DNA from: Eudromia elegans
Taxonomy: Eukaryota; Chordata; Aves; Tinamiformes; Tinamidae
DNA: 64,000 nucleotides
Assembly: GCA_003342815.1 (NCBI GenBank)
Contig: PTEX01000303.1
Coordinates: forward strand, 381,660-445,659
Reading direction: 5' to 3'
Positions 38,261 to 50,775 of this stretch are shown here, piece after piece. The notes below the pieces were generated by a model. That model was not told the origin of the DNA, ran no database searches, and was given only the letters and a program-made list of their open reading frames with translations. Each line of letters opens with the position of its first letter. Position 1 is the first letter of the stretch. The position numbers and the translations under genes were made by a program.

Positions 38261-39581
38261 CGACATAACCTCCATAATGAGTCATCAATTAAGAGACGCA
38301 TTTATTTTATCATACAAAAAGAATAATTTCTCTTTTCTTTCACTCTGCCTGTAAATTTTCACTGTCTATAAAAAGAGAAAAAAAGATGTCCTAAACTAAA
38401 ATTGTGTTTCAAAGAAATTTCAATATACTGCCAAAAATCTCAAGGGAGGGAATGTTGTCCTTTATAGAGATTTGTGCACCAAAATAGTAGTATCTTATTC
38501 TTGTGGAATTTTAATGAAAAACTCTCTTATAATATCAATAAATTATAAATTTGTTGTTCATTAACTGGTATAGTAGTAATGGGTAGTAAAAATGTCAGGG
38601 TCTCTTATAGGGTGTCTTACGAAGTACTCAAAACTATGAAGTATCTAATTCCAGGCTTCTACTGTCAGAGAGATGGGACAGAATTTGCATCCTTAATAAA
38701 ATAAACTCTATTTTAAAAACTTTTTGAAATTTTAATCTTCTCACTGAAAGGCAGTTCAGTACTTCTTAATTTTCATGATTAGGAAATTATTTTCTAATTC
38801 ATGACTGTATTTATCTGGTTTGTCATATGCACTCAGCTTAAATCATTCTTTCCCTACCATTACTCACATATCTTTAAGAAAATACTCGCATAACTTCTTA
38901 GGTTTTGTTGTTTTTGTTGTTTGTGGTTTTTTTACTTTTTCTAAGGCTAGATAAACTAAAGAATTTAAAAATTTCAATAGCATAAGAAGCTTATGCCCAT
39001 TACCATCCTTATTATTATCTGGATCTGTTACATTTTCAGCTCATCTTTCTTGAATGTTGTTTTTCTTAGCTATTCATAACATTCCATATGAACTCCCATC
39101 ATTGTTTTCTGCAATTAAATTAATAATTCTCTGTCTCTTCAGATTAGTCTGAAGCATTGTAAAGTCAGGCTTGACTTTTTTACACCATCTTCTCTATAGA
39201 TGCTCAGTTGTTCTTGATGAAATAAAATGCCTAATTCCTTATTTTCTACCCAAAGAGTATTCACCACATAGAAGAAAGTCTTCAGGAGAATGACCAGGTA
39301 CATTCTACTATTGAACCACGTTCCACTTTTTTCTATTCTTATTCTATTCTTTTTTCTATTCTTCTTATATTCTTCAAGGTCATTCAAATTTTCTTTCATC
39401 ATAGTAAGGACTTCCTTTACATGAATAGCAATATTAAAGATTAGCATTTGTACAAATCAAAGAAATCTTTGGAATTTTCTGTTTTTTTCCTCACACATAA
39501 ATTCAAATTTTCTCCTTTGTGGTCAGTGATTTCCATCAAATTCCAATGTCTCTTCAACTTCTTATGGAGTCTTCTGTATGG

Positions 39582-39602
39582 AAAAAAAAAAAAAAAAAAA
39601 AA
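39582..39602. repeat. A21 homopolymer
   Basis: Uninterrupted A run without a recognisable retrocopy body. Confidence 0.8.
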
Positions 39603-41321
39603 GTGGAATTAGCTCTAGAGTCCAGTGTGGTAAAAGAGAAGGCATCATTTCCAAGGAGAGTACCACCCGCAATATTATTGGAAGAATTTTGAGGTTTGAA
39701 ACATATTTTTTATATATATATCAAAATAATTTATAGCTCTAGCTCCTTTACTTTTCTACTTTTTTGGTATGCTGAAAGCATTTTTACAATTACAACATGA
39801 AGAGTTATTTTATAGCAATTTCTGTGTGATTAGAATTATGACCATGCAAATAATATAATAAACTATTTTGAGAGAAATTTACTTTGTAAATCTAGACTCA
39901 CAACAGTTTGAAGGGCTGAGGCTTATGTGTTATGGAGTCAGTAGACAAGTAATGGATTAATTGATAAGGAAAAACTCCTAGAGGAAAACAGGACAGAAGA
40001 GAAGAGGAAGTAAAAACAGGAAGAGGGAAGAATGGAATCATAGATGATCAAGAGTTTTGAGGACAGGCCTGAGAATTACCAAATATTACTTCTGTTAGTT
40101 ATCTCTACTGGATAAACCACAGGGAAAGCATTTACAATTCATTCTTCAATAAAGACCCTAATTCTTTCTCTTAGATCTCTACTTCTGTGTTCATAAAGGC
40201 ACAGAGTTTAAAAAAAATCAAATCTGGAACCCAACTAAAAGAAAGGAAGGTAAGGGCAGTAGAATACCAGAAATTACTAACACTCAAGATTGGATACTGG
40301 TTACTAGTACTACTGAACTGGAATACATGTAGTATATTCTAAAATGTAAATAAACTTGTTCATTCCTAACTTTTTTTTTTTTAAATCCTGTAATAGACTA
40401 ATGAAAATCATGATGAATAGTTAGGATGTTTTAATAATGAAAATTAGGATATATAAATATATAGTCAGCCACTGAAACAAATGCAACATATATAAAAAAG
40501 AACACCATTTTTTTTTCCATCAAAGTGGCAGTATAGAAAGAAACAACTAGAAAAATTCTCACTCACAAAAACTGTAATTAAAGGTTGCTGGTAGTTGCAA
40601 AGTCAAATCCTCAAGAGTATCAAAGATACTGCTGCACATGTAACTTAAATTATCCTTGTATAATTGTTTGCATATTCAAATCTCTCTTGCCAATTAAATT
40701 GTCACATTATAATAAAACAGCTACAAAGAAAGCATCCTAATGAATATCTAGCAAAATTAGAGCAAGATACATTATTAATGTATTCTCCTAGAGGGGCATT
40801 GGAAGGTCTTTTGTGAATGTTCATAGCAGAGTGAGGGTCAAAGTGAAAAAAGAAAAACACTAATTTCAGTTTGAATATATCTGTCTCAGGGACCTCCCAT
40901 GGAAAAATATTTATTTTTATGTAGAGGAGCTGAACTTAATTTTACAATGATAAATATTGGAGAAAGATTTCAAGGTTGGAAAACACAGACTCTCAGTGAG
41001 AACATTTGCATATATTAGCATAGCATGTAGTCTCAGATTAATATTTTAAAAAATCAGGTCTGCAAGCTATGTCTGTGGCTGCTGAAATATACAAGCCAAG
41101 CTGCAGGCTTGGATGTCTAAGCTGTTAATTGCTAATAAGTTTCCTAACACAGATCTTGTCTCTCCAGGTAGCTTTTAGTCCCTAATAATGCCTGGTCAAC
41201 ATTTGAAATCTATCATAATTTAGGGGTAATTCCCAATAAATGGTAAAGACAACTCAATGTTCTTTCTGAGGAGAAAGTCCAGTAAAAAGCATTTGAAATG
41301 TGCTATGCCTTAATGCCAAAG

Positions 41322-41342
41322 AAATGTGCCTTGGGCACATTT
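41322..41342. repeat. Hairpin, 9-bp arms and 3-nt loop
   Basis: AAATGTGCC and GGCACATTT around TTG. This size is within chance expectation for the window. Confidence 0.75.
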
Positions 41343-41649
41343 AATTTGCTAATGCGGACTTAGGATCCACATAGCAAAACGGATTTTGTATAACTGTATA
41401 TATGATATATATACCTAACGAGTTATGATACTTCATTTGTTCATAAAGTTAATTTTCAGATTAGATTTAAAAGAGAGCATAATTTAGTCCACAGGAGAAT
41501 TTGGCAGCTTTTTAAGATAATTCTCTGCTTTCATTGCCTACCAAGGGACTTCTTAAAACTTTGAGTTGTGGTTACTTCAGGAAATTAATTAATTGTTTTC
41601 AGTAAAACAGGATGAATCATATCTTTCATAACTATTTCTGCCATATTCA

Positions 41650-41800
41650 ACAATTCCTTTCAGATAGTTGTGGTGAGCAATCATGTCACCCCTGAGCCTC
41701 CTCTTCTCCAGACTAAATAAACCCAGCTCCCTCAGCCACTGCTTGTAAGGTCTGTGCTCCAGACCCTTCACCAACCTTCTTTGGATACACAAAAAAGAAT
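41650..41800 (-). mobile_element. Old CR1 internal fragment, minus strand
   Basis: A 150-bp piece of CR1 ORF2 close to its C terminus. The minus strand reads [42 protein letters not shown], which aligns by eye to the [20 protein letters not shown]...LRGNLI block of the CR1 at 2499. Both the 3' UTR and the upstream palm are missing. Its sequence is clearly more diverged than the other CR1 copies, so it is either much older or from another CR1 subfamily. Confidence 0.8.
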
Positions 41801-44161
41801 TGGCTACTACCATAGCAGTATCTCACTTTAGAACCCCATCTTTATGAAACACTGTTATGAAGGTATCCAGAACAGAAATATCTGAAACACCTTTAGACTT
41901 ATCATCAAAAGCATTTTGATTTTTCTTTTTCAATTCTATTGTACTGACTCTACCATATTATGATATTATGACTGAGGTGAAAATGATCAATTAGCCTAAT
42001 CTGAGTTTCTTGGCCTTATTTGACAGACCTTAAGGTCTAATCTAAATTGCCATCCCAAGGTCAGATCTAAACATACACACAGGAAAACTTCTAAAGTTAT
42101 GTGATGTGAGACACACCATTTTCCAAATATATTATATATACATTTAAAACTTAAATTCCATAATTTCCCAAATGTTACAAGTTAGCCAGCATTAGAACAG
42201 TACCCCAAATATATGGATCCCAGGTAGGTTAATATATGTTTACTTTGCTAAGGTGCAGCTAATCCTTTTTGCATTTCATAAAAAGAAATTAGGTGGACAG
42301 GGAAATCTACTGATTTTATGCTGAAAATATTCCAGGTCTAAATTGAGGTATGGCCTGTTTTAAGTCTCAGGGTCCTTTTGAATTCTCCTATTAGTGATTT
42401 AGTCTCTGGAAGGTGCAAGTTTGTCTCCTATTAGGAGCTATGACATCCATGTTTGGCATCTCTGGTGACACTGAAGCTCTTCCTCTCAGTAACTAGGGTT
42501 GCCCACTAGCCTGACCTCTAGATTGTCCCACTTAACACAATAATGCCAGAAGAAAACACATCTTCTCTGAGATTCTCCAGTGCAGACAAACTTTAATGGA
42601 TATCTGGATTCTACATTCAACCTTTGTATCAATAGACAAACCTGTCTACAATTTTTTAATAGACAGAAGTTCCTATGGAGGCAAGAGATGTGCTAGATGT
42701 GCTCAGATATTTAATCTATCTGCTCAAATTCCTTCTTATGTCTTATAGTACTGTTGGAAGATCTGACACACTGGATGAGGAAAGCTTTTATTCCACTGCC
42801 AACCAGTTAGAAAATTTATTGTTTTTTCTTTGTTTGTTTGCTTGTTTGAACAAATGTACATTCACATTCTAGGATAGTAACATAAATTGGGATACATTAT
42901 ATTGGTAGTAACACTTAAGAAAAAAGCTCTGTCTGCAAATAAATGTGAATTAAGTTCCTAACTCAGTGTTTAGGGCTTTCAGTTCACAGGAATATTTAAT
43001 TCCCCTTTTTATTGGTGCTTTGCAAATTAATAATTTAGTAAGTAATAATTGAAAAATACAAAACTAGTGGGATTAAGGTACCTGAACATAAGTGTCAATG
43101 ACACCTAAATACCATAATAACTATCACTCTAAAAGGATACTAATGTCACAAAGATCCTTTATTGTATTTATATGACCCGTGAGGAAATTTCAGACACTTT
43201 ATGGCATCTTTATTGCTACTGGGTAAAAGAGCTTAAGCACATGAATACCAAGATTTTCAGAACAATATTTGGAAAATAAAATTCACTGTTTACAGGTGAC
43301 TACTTTAAATACCATGCCTGAAAATGAAGGTAGCAAATTTTCATGCTGTACTCTGGTTAATTAGTAAGTAACCTAGACAGAACCAGACAATTTAAAGTAT
43401 CTAGTAAGCATAGCTTATCTCTTCTCACCATACACTCCCCAGAATATCTGAGAATGGTCCTGAGAGTTAGCAATCTTTTATAGAAAAGATTGTTGAATTC
43501 CTTCAGGTAGAACACAGTGTCAAACCTCATTACATCATCGTGAACAAGTTCTGTCTACACAAAGGTCATTCATTTTCTTAGAAAAAAAATGTGTAAGCAA
43601 AAATACCTGATTAGATAGCTCCATGTTGTGAGGAATGTCATATTTAAGTAGGGTTATGAAGTCATTACAATTTTGTTGTTGTTGTTCTGGGCTAAAAACT
43701 TGCAAAAATAAGGTTCCGATTACGCAAAATAAGGTGCAGTCAGTAGGCTAGCAAGACATTTCACTATTTGTATTAATGAATGGAGTTAATGATTTGAAGA
43801 AAATAAAGTAAAAGAAAAAGAAAAAAAAAGTAGACTTATTTATTTACTAAGAATGCTGCAAGGTAGCTATTTTCTTTAAACATTTCAAACAGCTGTCAGT
43901 TGTTTATTATTCATATATCTGCTATTCTACAAAATGTCTATGGATTCCACTAATAAATTTCTTTTTAAAAAATTAGGTTTGTTCACATTACTTGATAAAT
44001 ATTTTCTTGCTTTCCTTTTGACAGATTAAAGCTAAGATAATGTTGATTTACTTTCAGATTTCAACTTAACATTTCAATTTAAGGAATTAATAGGTTAAAT
44101 AACTCAATTCTACTATTTAGCATTTATGCCTTAATAAATGACGAGATTTAAGAAGTATATA

Positions 44162-44188
44162 TTGACATAGTTGACATAGTTGACATAG
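44162..44188. repeat. 9-bp unit repeated three times (TTGACATAG)
   Basis: Three exact tandem units, ending 24 bp before the left arm of the large inverted repeat. The closeness of the two suggests one locally unstable site. Confidence 0.9.
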
Positions 44189-44212
44189 TTAAACTGTCAT
44201 AGACTTCCATTG

Positions 44213-44350
44213 ATTGGAATGCGATATGAATTGAAAAGAAAATATCTAAATCAGTTTTCTTTGTTTGCAATAAAAAGACCATTATCAACAAGAAATCCCT
44301 TTGTTTACTTTCTTTTCTGTTTTTCTTTTCAATTCATATCGCATTCCAAT
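44213..44350. repeat. Perfect 30-bp inverted repeat with 78-nt spacer
   Basis: The left arm 44213-44242 begins ATTGGAATGCGATATG and ends AAAAGAAAA. The right arm 44321-44350 is its exact reverse complement (30 of 30). Pairing stops at T/T inside and at G/T outside. The spacer (44243-44320) is AT-rich and has no visible coding or known terminal-repeat signature. It could be a miniature foldback element, an inverted duplication made by template switching, or the stem of an RNA hairpin. No target-site duplication was found around the arms, which argues against a DNA transposon. Confidence 0.95.
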
Positions 44351-46380
44351 TTCAAAATATTTTACAATAATAAAAGTCTGCAATAATAAAATAACTGATA
44401 ACTCACGATCAACACATTGAAAGATGAAAATTAGGTCTATTTTTCACTTTGTTCTATACATATTGTGTAACTAACTGTGGCTTGGCTTTTTTTTCCTTAG
44501 ACTTGCATCATTTCACTCTACTGAATCTATACAGTTTAGACAAAGCTTTATAGAGGGGAAAATAATTTTATCCTCTAGTCATTCTTATAATCTTAACTAA
44601 GCTTCTTTTCCAAAGAAATAACAATAAAATAGTATCTAATGAAAATAAAGTACTTTTTGCTCTTCATTTATAAACTATGTTTTCCTCTCTTTCCTTCCTT
44701 ACTCAATCACACTAGTTTGGAAGATCTACACAGAAAAAAATCAGCCTTGTATAACAATATGAACAGTCATGATAACCGATTTTTTTTTTTTTTTTGAGAG
44801 CATGAGAGAAGAAAAATTTTTCATATTTATTGAGACAATTCTGACAACTTAAGTCATAAAAGAATTTTAAAATAGGCTTAAAATAATGCACTGTTAAAGA
44901 GAGGGTAGTCTAAGTTTTTTATCACTGCTTCAACTCTCTTTAACTAGATACTATAAAAATGCCTGAGCAATCTTAATCTATTCACCTTACATAGGGGAGG
45001 CTTTCTCCAGCAGTCTCATGGTCATGTCCTGAGTACAGGCTTTCATACCCCATAATACAGGCATAGATGGGAAGAAATGTAGCATTCACTAATGTGGAGG
45101 ATTAGATAGATCTGGAAATCAGACAGCCATTGAAAATCCTCTAAAAGCTTAAAAATCTCTAAATAATCTTAAGGCTATAATAGATTTCATTTCCCACTCA
45201 TCAGTTTTCTCAGAATATTGAGCCAAGCTCATGTTTTCAGGAAGATTGCCCAGGATTTTTCAATGTCTGGAATTGATAATTTTGAGTATATTAAACTGAT
45301 ATGTAAAATATACGGATAAAATGAAGTCATGAGTAACATTCTTGCAGTTTTGGCACTCATTTGCAACTCAAATTTCATTGCAAAGCACACTGCCAATTGA
45401 ATATATCATTTCAAGCATAGTTATTCCTATACATTTTCTACTTTGTTTTTAAGTGTTTATTTAAATACAGTGCATCTCTCTTATAACACTGTATTTTTGA
45501 AGAAAAGATATTTAGGATCTCAGCAATCACGTAATTTTATTATCAAAAAAATCTTATTTTATACAGACTCTTTGCAGATGCAGTAGATGAGGTATTGGGC
45601 ATTCCTTAATATGATTTTATGGACCAAAGGTTAGTGTTCTCTAGAAAGGTTAGTGTTATCTACAGATGTTAGATCGATGCCTGTACAGATAAAAGCTCAT
45701 AGTGACCAAATGTTTAATATCCCTTAATGTAATTTACTTAGTGCCTGAAAACAGATTTCCATTCTTAATCCATTAGCAACTAAATTTTGGTAGATATAAA
45801 AATTTTCAGAAGAAAAAAAATGAAGTTGAAATAGACTTAAAAATATAGTTATTTTTCTAGGCAAGCCCTGGATCACGTTAATCAAAGCCATTTTAATTTT
45901 ATTTTAACCTGTCATTTAAAAATAAACTGTCTCCAAACAAATTTTTGAAACAGTCTATTATTACAATTACATATTTTATCTGACTTAATTCCTGTCCTTT
46001 TTACTACTGAGAACAAGTTACTTCCCTTTTATTTGAAACAGTCTTTTACATATTTGAAAGGTGATCATGCCTTCTCTTTCATACAAAGAAAAAAAAAAAG
46101 GAAGAAAGAAAAAATCAAGTTATCATTTATTTGCCAAAATATATGGAAAGCTAAGCCATAAAGACCTTTCCAAGGCTCTACTTCTGTGGAAGGAGGTCTT
46201 TACAGATCTGGCAGAGAATGGTTAGACAGGAACAGCACATGATCCAATTTAATAGCTAAATTCTTCTGCTTTTCTCCTTAAAAATTTGGTCTTATTAAAT
46301 GATATATTCAAATTCATAAAGATGTACATAATCACTTTACTTTTAAAAGACTTTTAAATCCATTGGCAGAAAAAAAAAAT

Positions 46381-46386
46381 GTTAGC
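46381..46386. repeat. Degraded left target-site duplication (GTTAGC)
   Basis: GTTAGC before the LTR against GTTACA at 46991-46996 after it: four leading bases agree. It is best read as a mutated 6-bp duplication. Confidence 0.5.
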
Positions 46387-46990
46387 TGTTGCAGGCCATT
46401 TTAGGCCTGCACCCTTACGCGTGTGCTCAAGATGAGCCCCCATTTACGTGCGTATTGATTTGTTACATTTATTTGTTGTATTTGTAATGTTAATTGTTGA
46501 GACCTGTTTTGTTCATTACACTTGTGTTGTAGAATGTTCCTGAACCCTCCCGAATCTTCCCCCGCACCTGCCCCTGTCAGTCATTTGTTGAACCCTCCCA
46601 TTACCCAATCACATCCCTGAGAACCTTTCTCTTACCCAATGATCCTTAGAGTTTGCTCCTTGTTGTACCAATCATTTTACTCCGTTTATTTGAGACTTTT
46701 ATATAAGGAATGTTTGTTCCATAATAAAGGTTCCCACTTTGCACCCCTACGTGCGTGCGTGTCTTGCCTCGGTGGGACAGGCATTCCGTGGGTGTGGGGG
46801 CCCTCCACTAACTTACCTTCCACCCTGGGACCATCGGAGGTGGAGTTGAGAGTTCGGTGACCCGCCCGGGGCATGTTCTGCCAAGGAGCTAGCTAGGATT
46901 CGGGTGAGACTGGGCGCTTGGGTTTGGCGCTGGGCTTTTGGGAATCCCCGGGTTCTCCCTAATATCCTTTTGGGGAAAGGGCTCACCGCA
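46387..46990 (+). mobile_element. Solo LTR type B, copy 2, 604 bp
   Basis: A full second copy of the LTR at 32714-33319, same strand, starting TGTTGCAGG and ending GGGCTCACCGCA. By eye the two differ at roughly 15 places over about 605 bp. More than half of these fall in a 45-bp U3 window (about 46620-46666) between CCAAT boxes. Here that window holds an extra CCAAT (46636-46640) that copy 1 lacks. TATA is at about 46699-46706 and AATAAA at 46723-46728. Flanking duplications are degraded (GTTAGC / GTTACA). As copy 1 has its own perfect duplication, this is a separate insertion. No retroviral coding sequence is attached. Confidence 0.92.
46605..46728 (+). promoter_or_regulatory. LTR-B copy 2 promoter and poly(A) signal
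   Basis: CCAAT boxes at 46605-46609, 46636-46640 and 46668-46672, TATA at about 46699-46706 and AATAAA at 46723-46728. One CCAAT box more than copy 1. Confidence 0.75.
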
Positions 46991-49281
46991 GTTACAATGG
47001 CCAGGAATTCTGGGAATACAAAAAAGAAACAAATTGGAAAAGGTATTTTCTAGTCATTCTTTACAGAAATGCAGAAAATACAAGCAGAGTGTTATCTTTC
47101 TAATACCTCAGTGGAAAAAAAAAATAAAAGACTCTATTCTGCATATTAAAATTCCAAGAGGAAATCAAGGCTTACTTTATGGATTTTAAAATTTGAATAG
47201 ATATTGAAGACAAGTATGCTTATCAATTTAGTTGCATTCTCTAGAATATTTTTCACAGAACACATTCACCAAAGGTAATCTCAGTATGTTCAATTAAAGA
47301 AGGAAAATATTCATGTTAGTGCTCTTTGTAATGTAGCAAATATCATGACATGAATAAAAAGCAATGGTTTGTTAGTATCTGACTCTCTGACTTGTTTTCC
47401 CCTTCCTTTTCCCTTTGTGTAGCTTAATTTTATCTACCAGCTTTTTAGACATAGTAATTCTGTTCTGTCAACGGTCTTCCATGACCTTTTTTTCTGTGTA
47501 TTAGTACAGGCCTGAGAATTCTGTGTCAGAATATAGTATTCTCACTGAACTAAGCAGTTAGCTGGGGAAAAGTGTATTAGACAGTGGTTGCATGCCCAAC
47601 TGAAGTGAGCGAGGGAGTGAGGAAAGCTTTGTTTGCTCTGCACTCATTTGGAAGATGGTGGGAAAATGAAGAAGTCTGTTTGTGCCTGGGGAGATGAACT
47701 ACTGCAGAAGGACAAGGGAGGCAATTCTGGCAAATTAGGTCTTGAAGATCAGAAAGTAACTTTTCATCATTCTTGCCAAGCAAAACCATTCTCCTCCCTT
47801 GATGAAACAAAAAAAAACTTCTGTCCTCTTTCTATTCCCTTTCCTTTACAGTTCTTAGGAGAAACAGTCCATTGGTCTTGGTATTGGCTTCTGAGCAAAG
47901 CACCCTATTAAGAGAGGACTACACTTTTCTAGTCTCCCACAGCTCACACCCTGCTCCAAAATGAGTTCCAAAAACTATTTCTTCTCCATAAAACTCTTGC
48001 CACACAAGTAATTACTATTCTCCCCATGTGAATACTAAAGGCAACTATTCAGAGCAAGAGGCACCCTGCCAGCTCATGAAGTGCCATGAAAACCTTACAT
48101 CTGTAATTCCTTCTGCATCACTACACACAGCACATATTAGGAAGACACACAGTAATGGGCAACATTCAAAACTTCACAGTTAATCAGAAATAGGCCAACA
48201 GTTTCTAAGAAGAGTAAAACTTTATTCATCGAGAAAGTCAACATCACCTATAACTTAATGAAACAAACGTGAGCAAGATACATGGAAGAAACTTCAGAGT
48301 GTCACAAACATTGCTGAGGAAGCCCATGAAGGAACAGTAATTATAAAACCTGATCCATTTGTCTAACTTCTGTTCCCTTTAGAACAGTGGCAATATGAAA
48401 TGAATTAATTTTCCCCCAGCAAAATCCTCTGAGGGACTAGTAGAATGAAGCTCTGGACAGCATGAGCCACTGGTAAGTGGCAAGAATGCCCAGACCAAAA
48501 GTGTATTTCGACTGGCTACTTTCCTGTGAATCTACAGAGCTATTCATTAGATGGGGCAGAATAACAGAGGTAGCTGCTCAATAGATATGTGTGGTGGAGG
48601 AGAAAAACTGCACTCATTTATTAACGCCACCTCCTTCATTTTTGTATTTTGTTTTCCGGAATGGAGAGTGAACCAGGAGTTTCTTACTTTTTCACATGCC
48701 CAGATGTGCAGAGTTTATGTCATAACAGACTTCTGGAGGTCCTCTCGCCTCCTTGCAGTCCTGAGCCAGTATCTTAACATCCCTTCAGAAGTTCCCTATG
48801 GCTTCATATCAAAACACTGGACATGAATGCACCCAGACGACTTGAATTAATTGGTTTATTTCAGAAAGTCAGTTTCTTGAAGTTTTGAGGGAAGCTAAAA
48901 CCAAAGCTGATCAGTACCAGTTCATTTTACTGGAAACCTTGCCTCATCTTTGCATTGATCCCAACAAGCTATTGACACCGTACTGGAGTTCTCAGAGATG
49001 GTTTCTGCATCCCTCCAGGTTAATGTTCTATTCTTAAGTCTTGTAAAGCAATATATTAAACGGGAGAAGAAAGCTCCAATTTGTCTAAGATAAAAGGTAT
49101 TTTAAAGAAGTTGTAGGCTAAAATATAGTATAGATTAAGAGATTTCTGATAAAGAAATTTTACTGATTTTCATTTTTGAAAAGTGACATAGGGGATGATG
49201 AATAAAAAGTCTGCTAACATCCATGTGAAAGGAAACCTTTACATATAAAAAGAAAGCTTACTTCATTTAAAATCTTAAATA

Positions 49282-49324
49282 TATATATTTAAATATATAA
49301 CATGTTTATATATTTAAATATATA
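49282..49324. repeat. AT-rich near-palindrome centred on CATG
   Basis: Two 19-nt arms of TA/TTTAAA sequence pair fully around the 5-nt centre CATGT. It is a possible cruciform, but its low complexity makes such pairing easy to obtain. Confidence 0.7.
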
Positions 49325-50501
49325 CTTTTTTTGTTAGGCAGAAGTTGTAAGTTATATCACTTGTCTCCTTTTCTACACTCGAGTAAGTAAGCTTATTATA
49401 GAATTTAGGGCACCCTTTCTTTAATCAAAATGATCTTCAGAAGACCTGTTGTCCCTTTTTCTTCTTAATATCAATATCATCTTACTGCATTACAATTCGA
49501 TACTTCATTAATAAGAAGGATCATTGAACTTGTGTACTATTTACAGAACATACTCACCTTCTGTTCTTTCCTTATTAACCTCTATGCACTACAGAGAAAT
49601 ATTGCTCTGACACTGTACTCTCATCCTTTATGTCCTATCACTCACATAATCACTGTAGTACAAGTTACTTGCTTATAGTTTCATCAGTGTGCATTTTCAC
49701 TTATATCCAATTCTTGAATATTCAAAATAGTTTCATGCAGGTCATATAGAAAAGCCTTTTTTTTTTCCTAGTAGGAATATTTGCAACATTGAACTAACTA
49801 CACTGACAGTGAATTGAGAAAATTAATATATATACAGAAAAAAAAGGTTTTAGAAGGTTCAGATAAGTAGAGTTTTTAGATAAGTAAAAATGCAAGCATA
49901 AAAATATTGAGAATGTTTTAAAGTTTAAATATATTCCCTGGGTATGCTTTCTCTAAATTAATCACATTTAATAAGAGCTGACCTAAGGGAGGAATGGAAT
50001 CCAAGAGTGAATTTGCCACGCTCTTGTGAGTGTGTCTCTTTTTAGAGTTCATCTCACCCAGCTGCTTCATCATTAACATCACCATCACTATCATCACCTA
50101 AAATTGGTTGGTTTCATCTCTGAACTAGCCACCTTCATGTATAGTCAGTGACGAAGCTTTAAGGCATAGATTATTTGAAAAAAAAATTTTTTACATATAT
50201 AATTTGCCTTAGAATTAGGTGAATCGCAAACAAGTACCTATTCCTCTCCAATGACTATATGAGAGGCTAGAGTGACTACCACAGTTATGTCTATTATTCA
50301 GTTGTCTATATGTGATGAAAGAAAGTAGAACTCTTCTATGTGAATATGTTTCAAATTTATTTATTCACTGCAAAGTTTAAGCTACACTAGTTCTTCCTAC
50401 AACTGGAATTTTTTGTCTAATCAGATCTCTATTACTACATTATAAAATATTACTAATCTTCATTTTCCTGGACTGATATTTGATAGAAATAACAAGGATT
50501 T

Positions 50502-50528
50502 TCTCTCTCTCTCTTTTTTTTTTTTTTT
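50502..50528. repeat. (TC)n then T16 tract
   Basis: About five TC units passing into a T run. Confidence 0.8.
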
Positions 50529-50775
50529 AATACATAAGGTATACACAAATGAGGTCATTTGCAAGTTTCTCATCTATTGATTGTTTCTCTGATAGCTTCT
50601 GTTTTTCTAAGATTTTATATATTTTTTTCAACATTAAATAACCTTATGAAAATTGATTAATGATGACAATGGGATATCATTTTCTGCAGCAAGATATATC
50701 ACTACAATCTTATAGATTGTTTGCATTCTGGATTCAGATGGGTGTGTGATACAAAAGTACATTGCATAGCAATGA

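Larger units (their letters stand above)
38261..41644. other. AT-rich noncoding DNA
   Basis: No gene seen. Contains degenerate TTCTATTCTT repeats at about 39330-39372, an A21 run at 39582-39602, and a 9-bp-arm hairpin at 41322-41342. Confidence 0.65.
41801..46380. other. AT-rich noncoding DNA holding a 30-bp inverted repeat
   Basis: No gene seen. Notable contents are (TTG)n at 43672-43687, a 9-bp triplet repeat at 44162-44188, the large inverted repeat at 44213-44350 and a T16 run at about 44780-44795. Confidence 0.65.
46991..50775. other. AT-rich noncoding DNA with a GC-richer segment
   Basis: No gene could be supported. 47550-48110 is GC-richer and has overlapping short frames (77-92 codons) on both strands without domains. 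A near-palindromic AT tract is at 49282-49324 and a CT/T tract at 50502-50528. Confidence 0.62.

Noticed and set aside
44162..44188. CRISPR-like array
   Set aside because: The units are contiguous 9-mers without spacers in a vertebrate-type genome.
44213..44350. The inverted repeat as a microRNA precursor
   Set aside because: The 78-nt spacer and fully perfect 30-bp stem do not match a typical animal precursor, and there is no expression evidence.
33319..46387. A 13-kb provirus bounded by the two type-B LTRs
   Set aside because: The left LTR has its own perfect 6-bp duplication and the interior is AT-rich unique DNA plus CR1 pieces with no viral genes.
47577..47911. Overlapping frames on both strands in a GC-richer segment as an exon
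   Set aside because: No conserved motif or clear splice signals could be tied to them.
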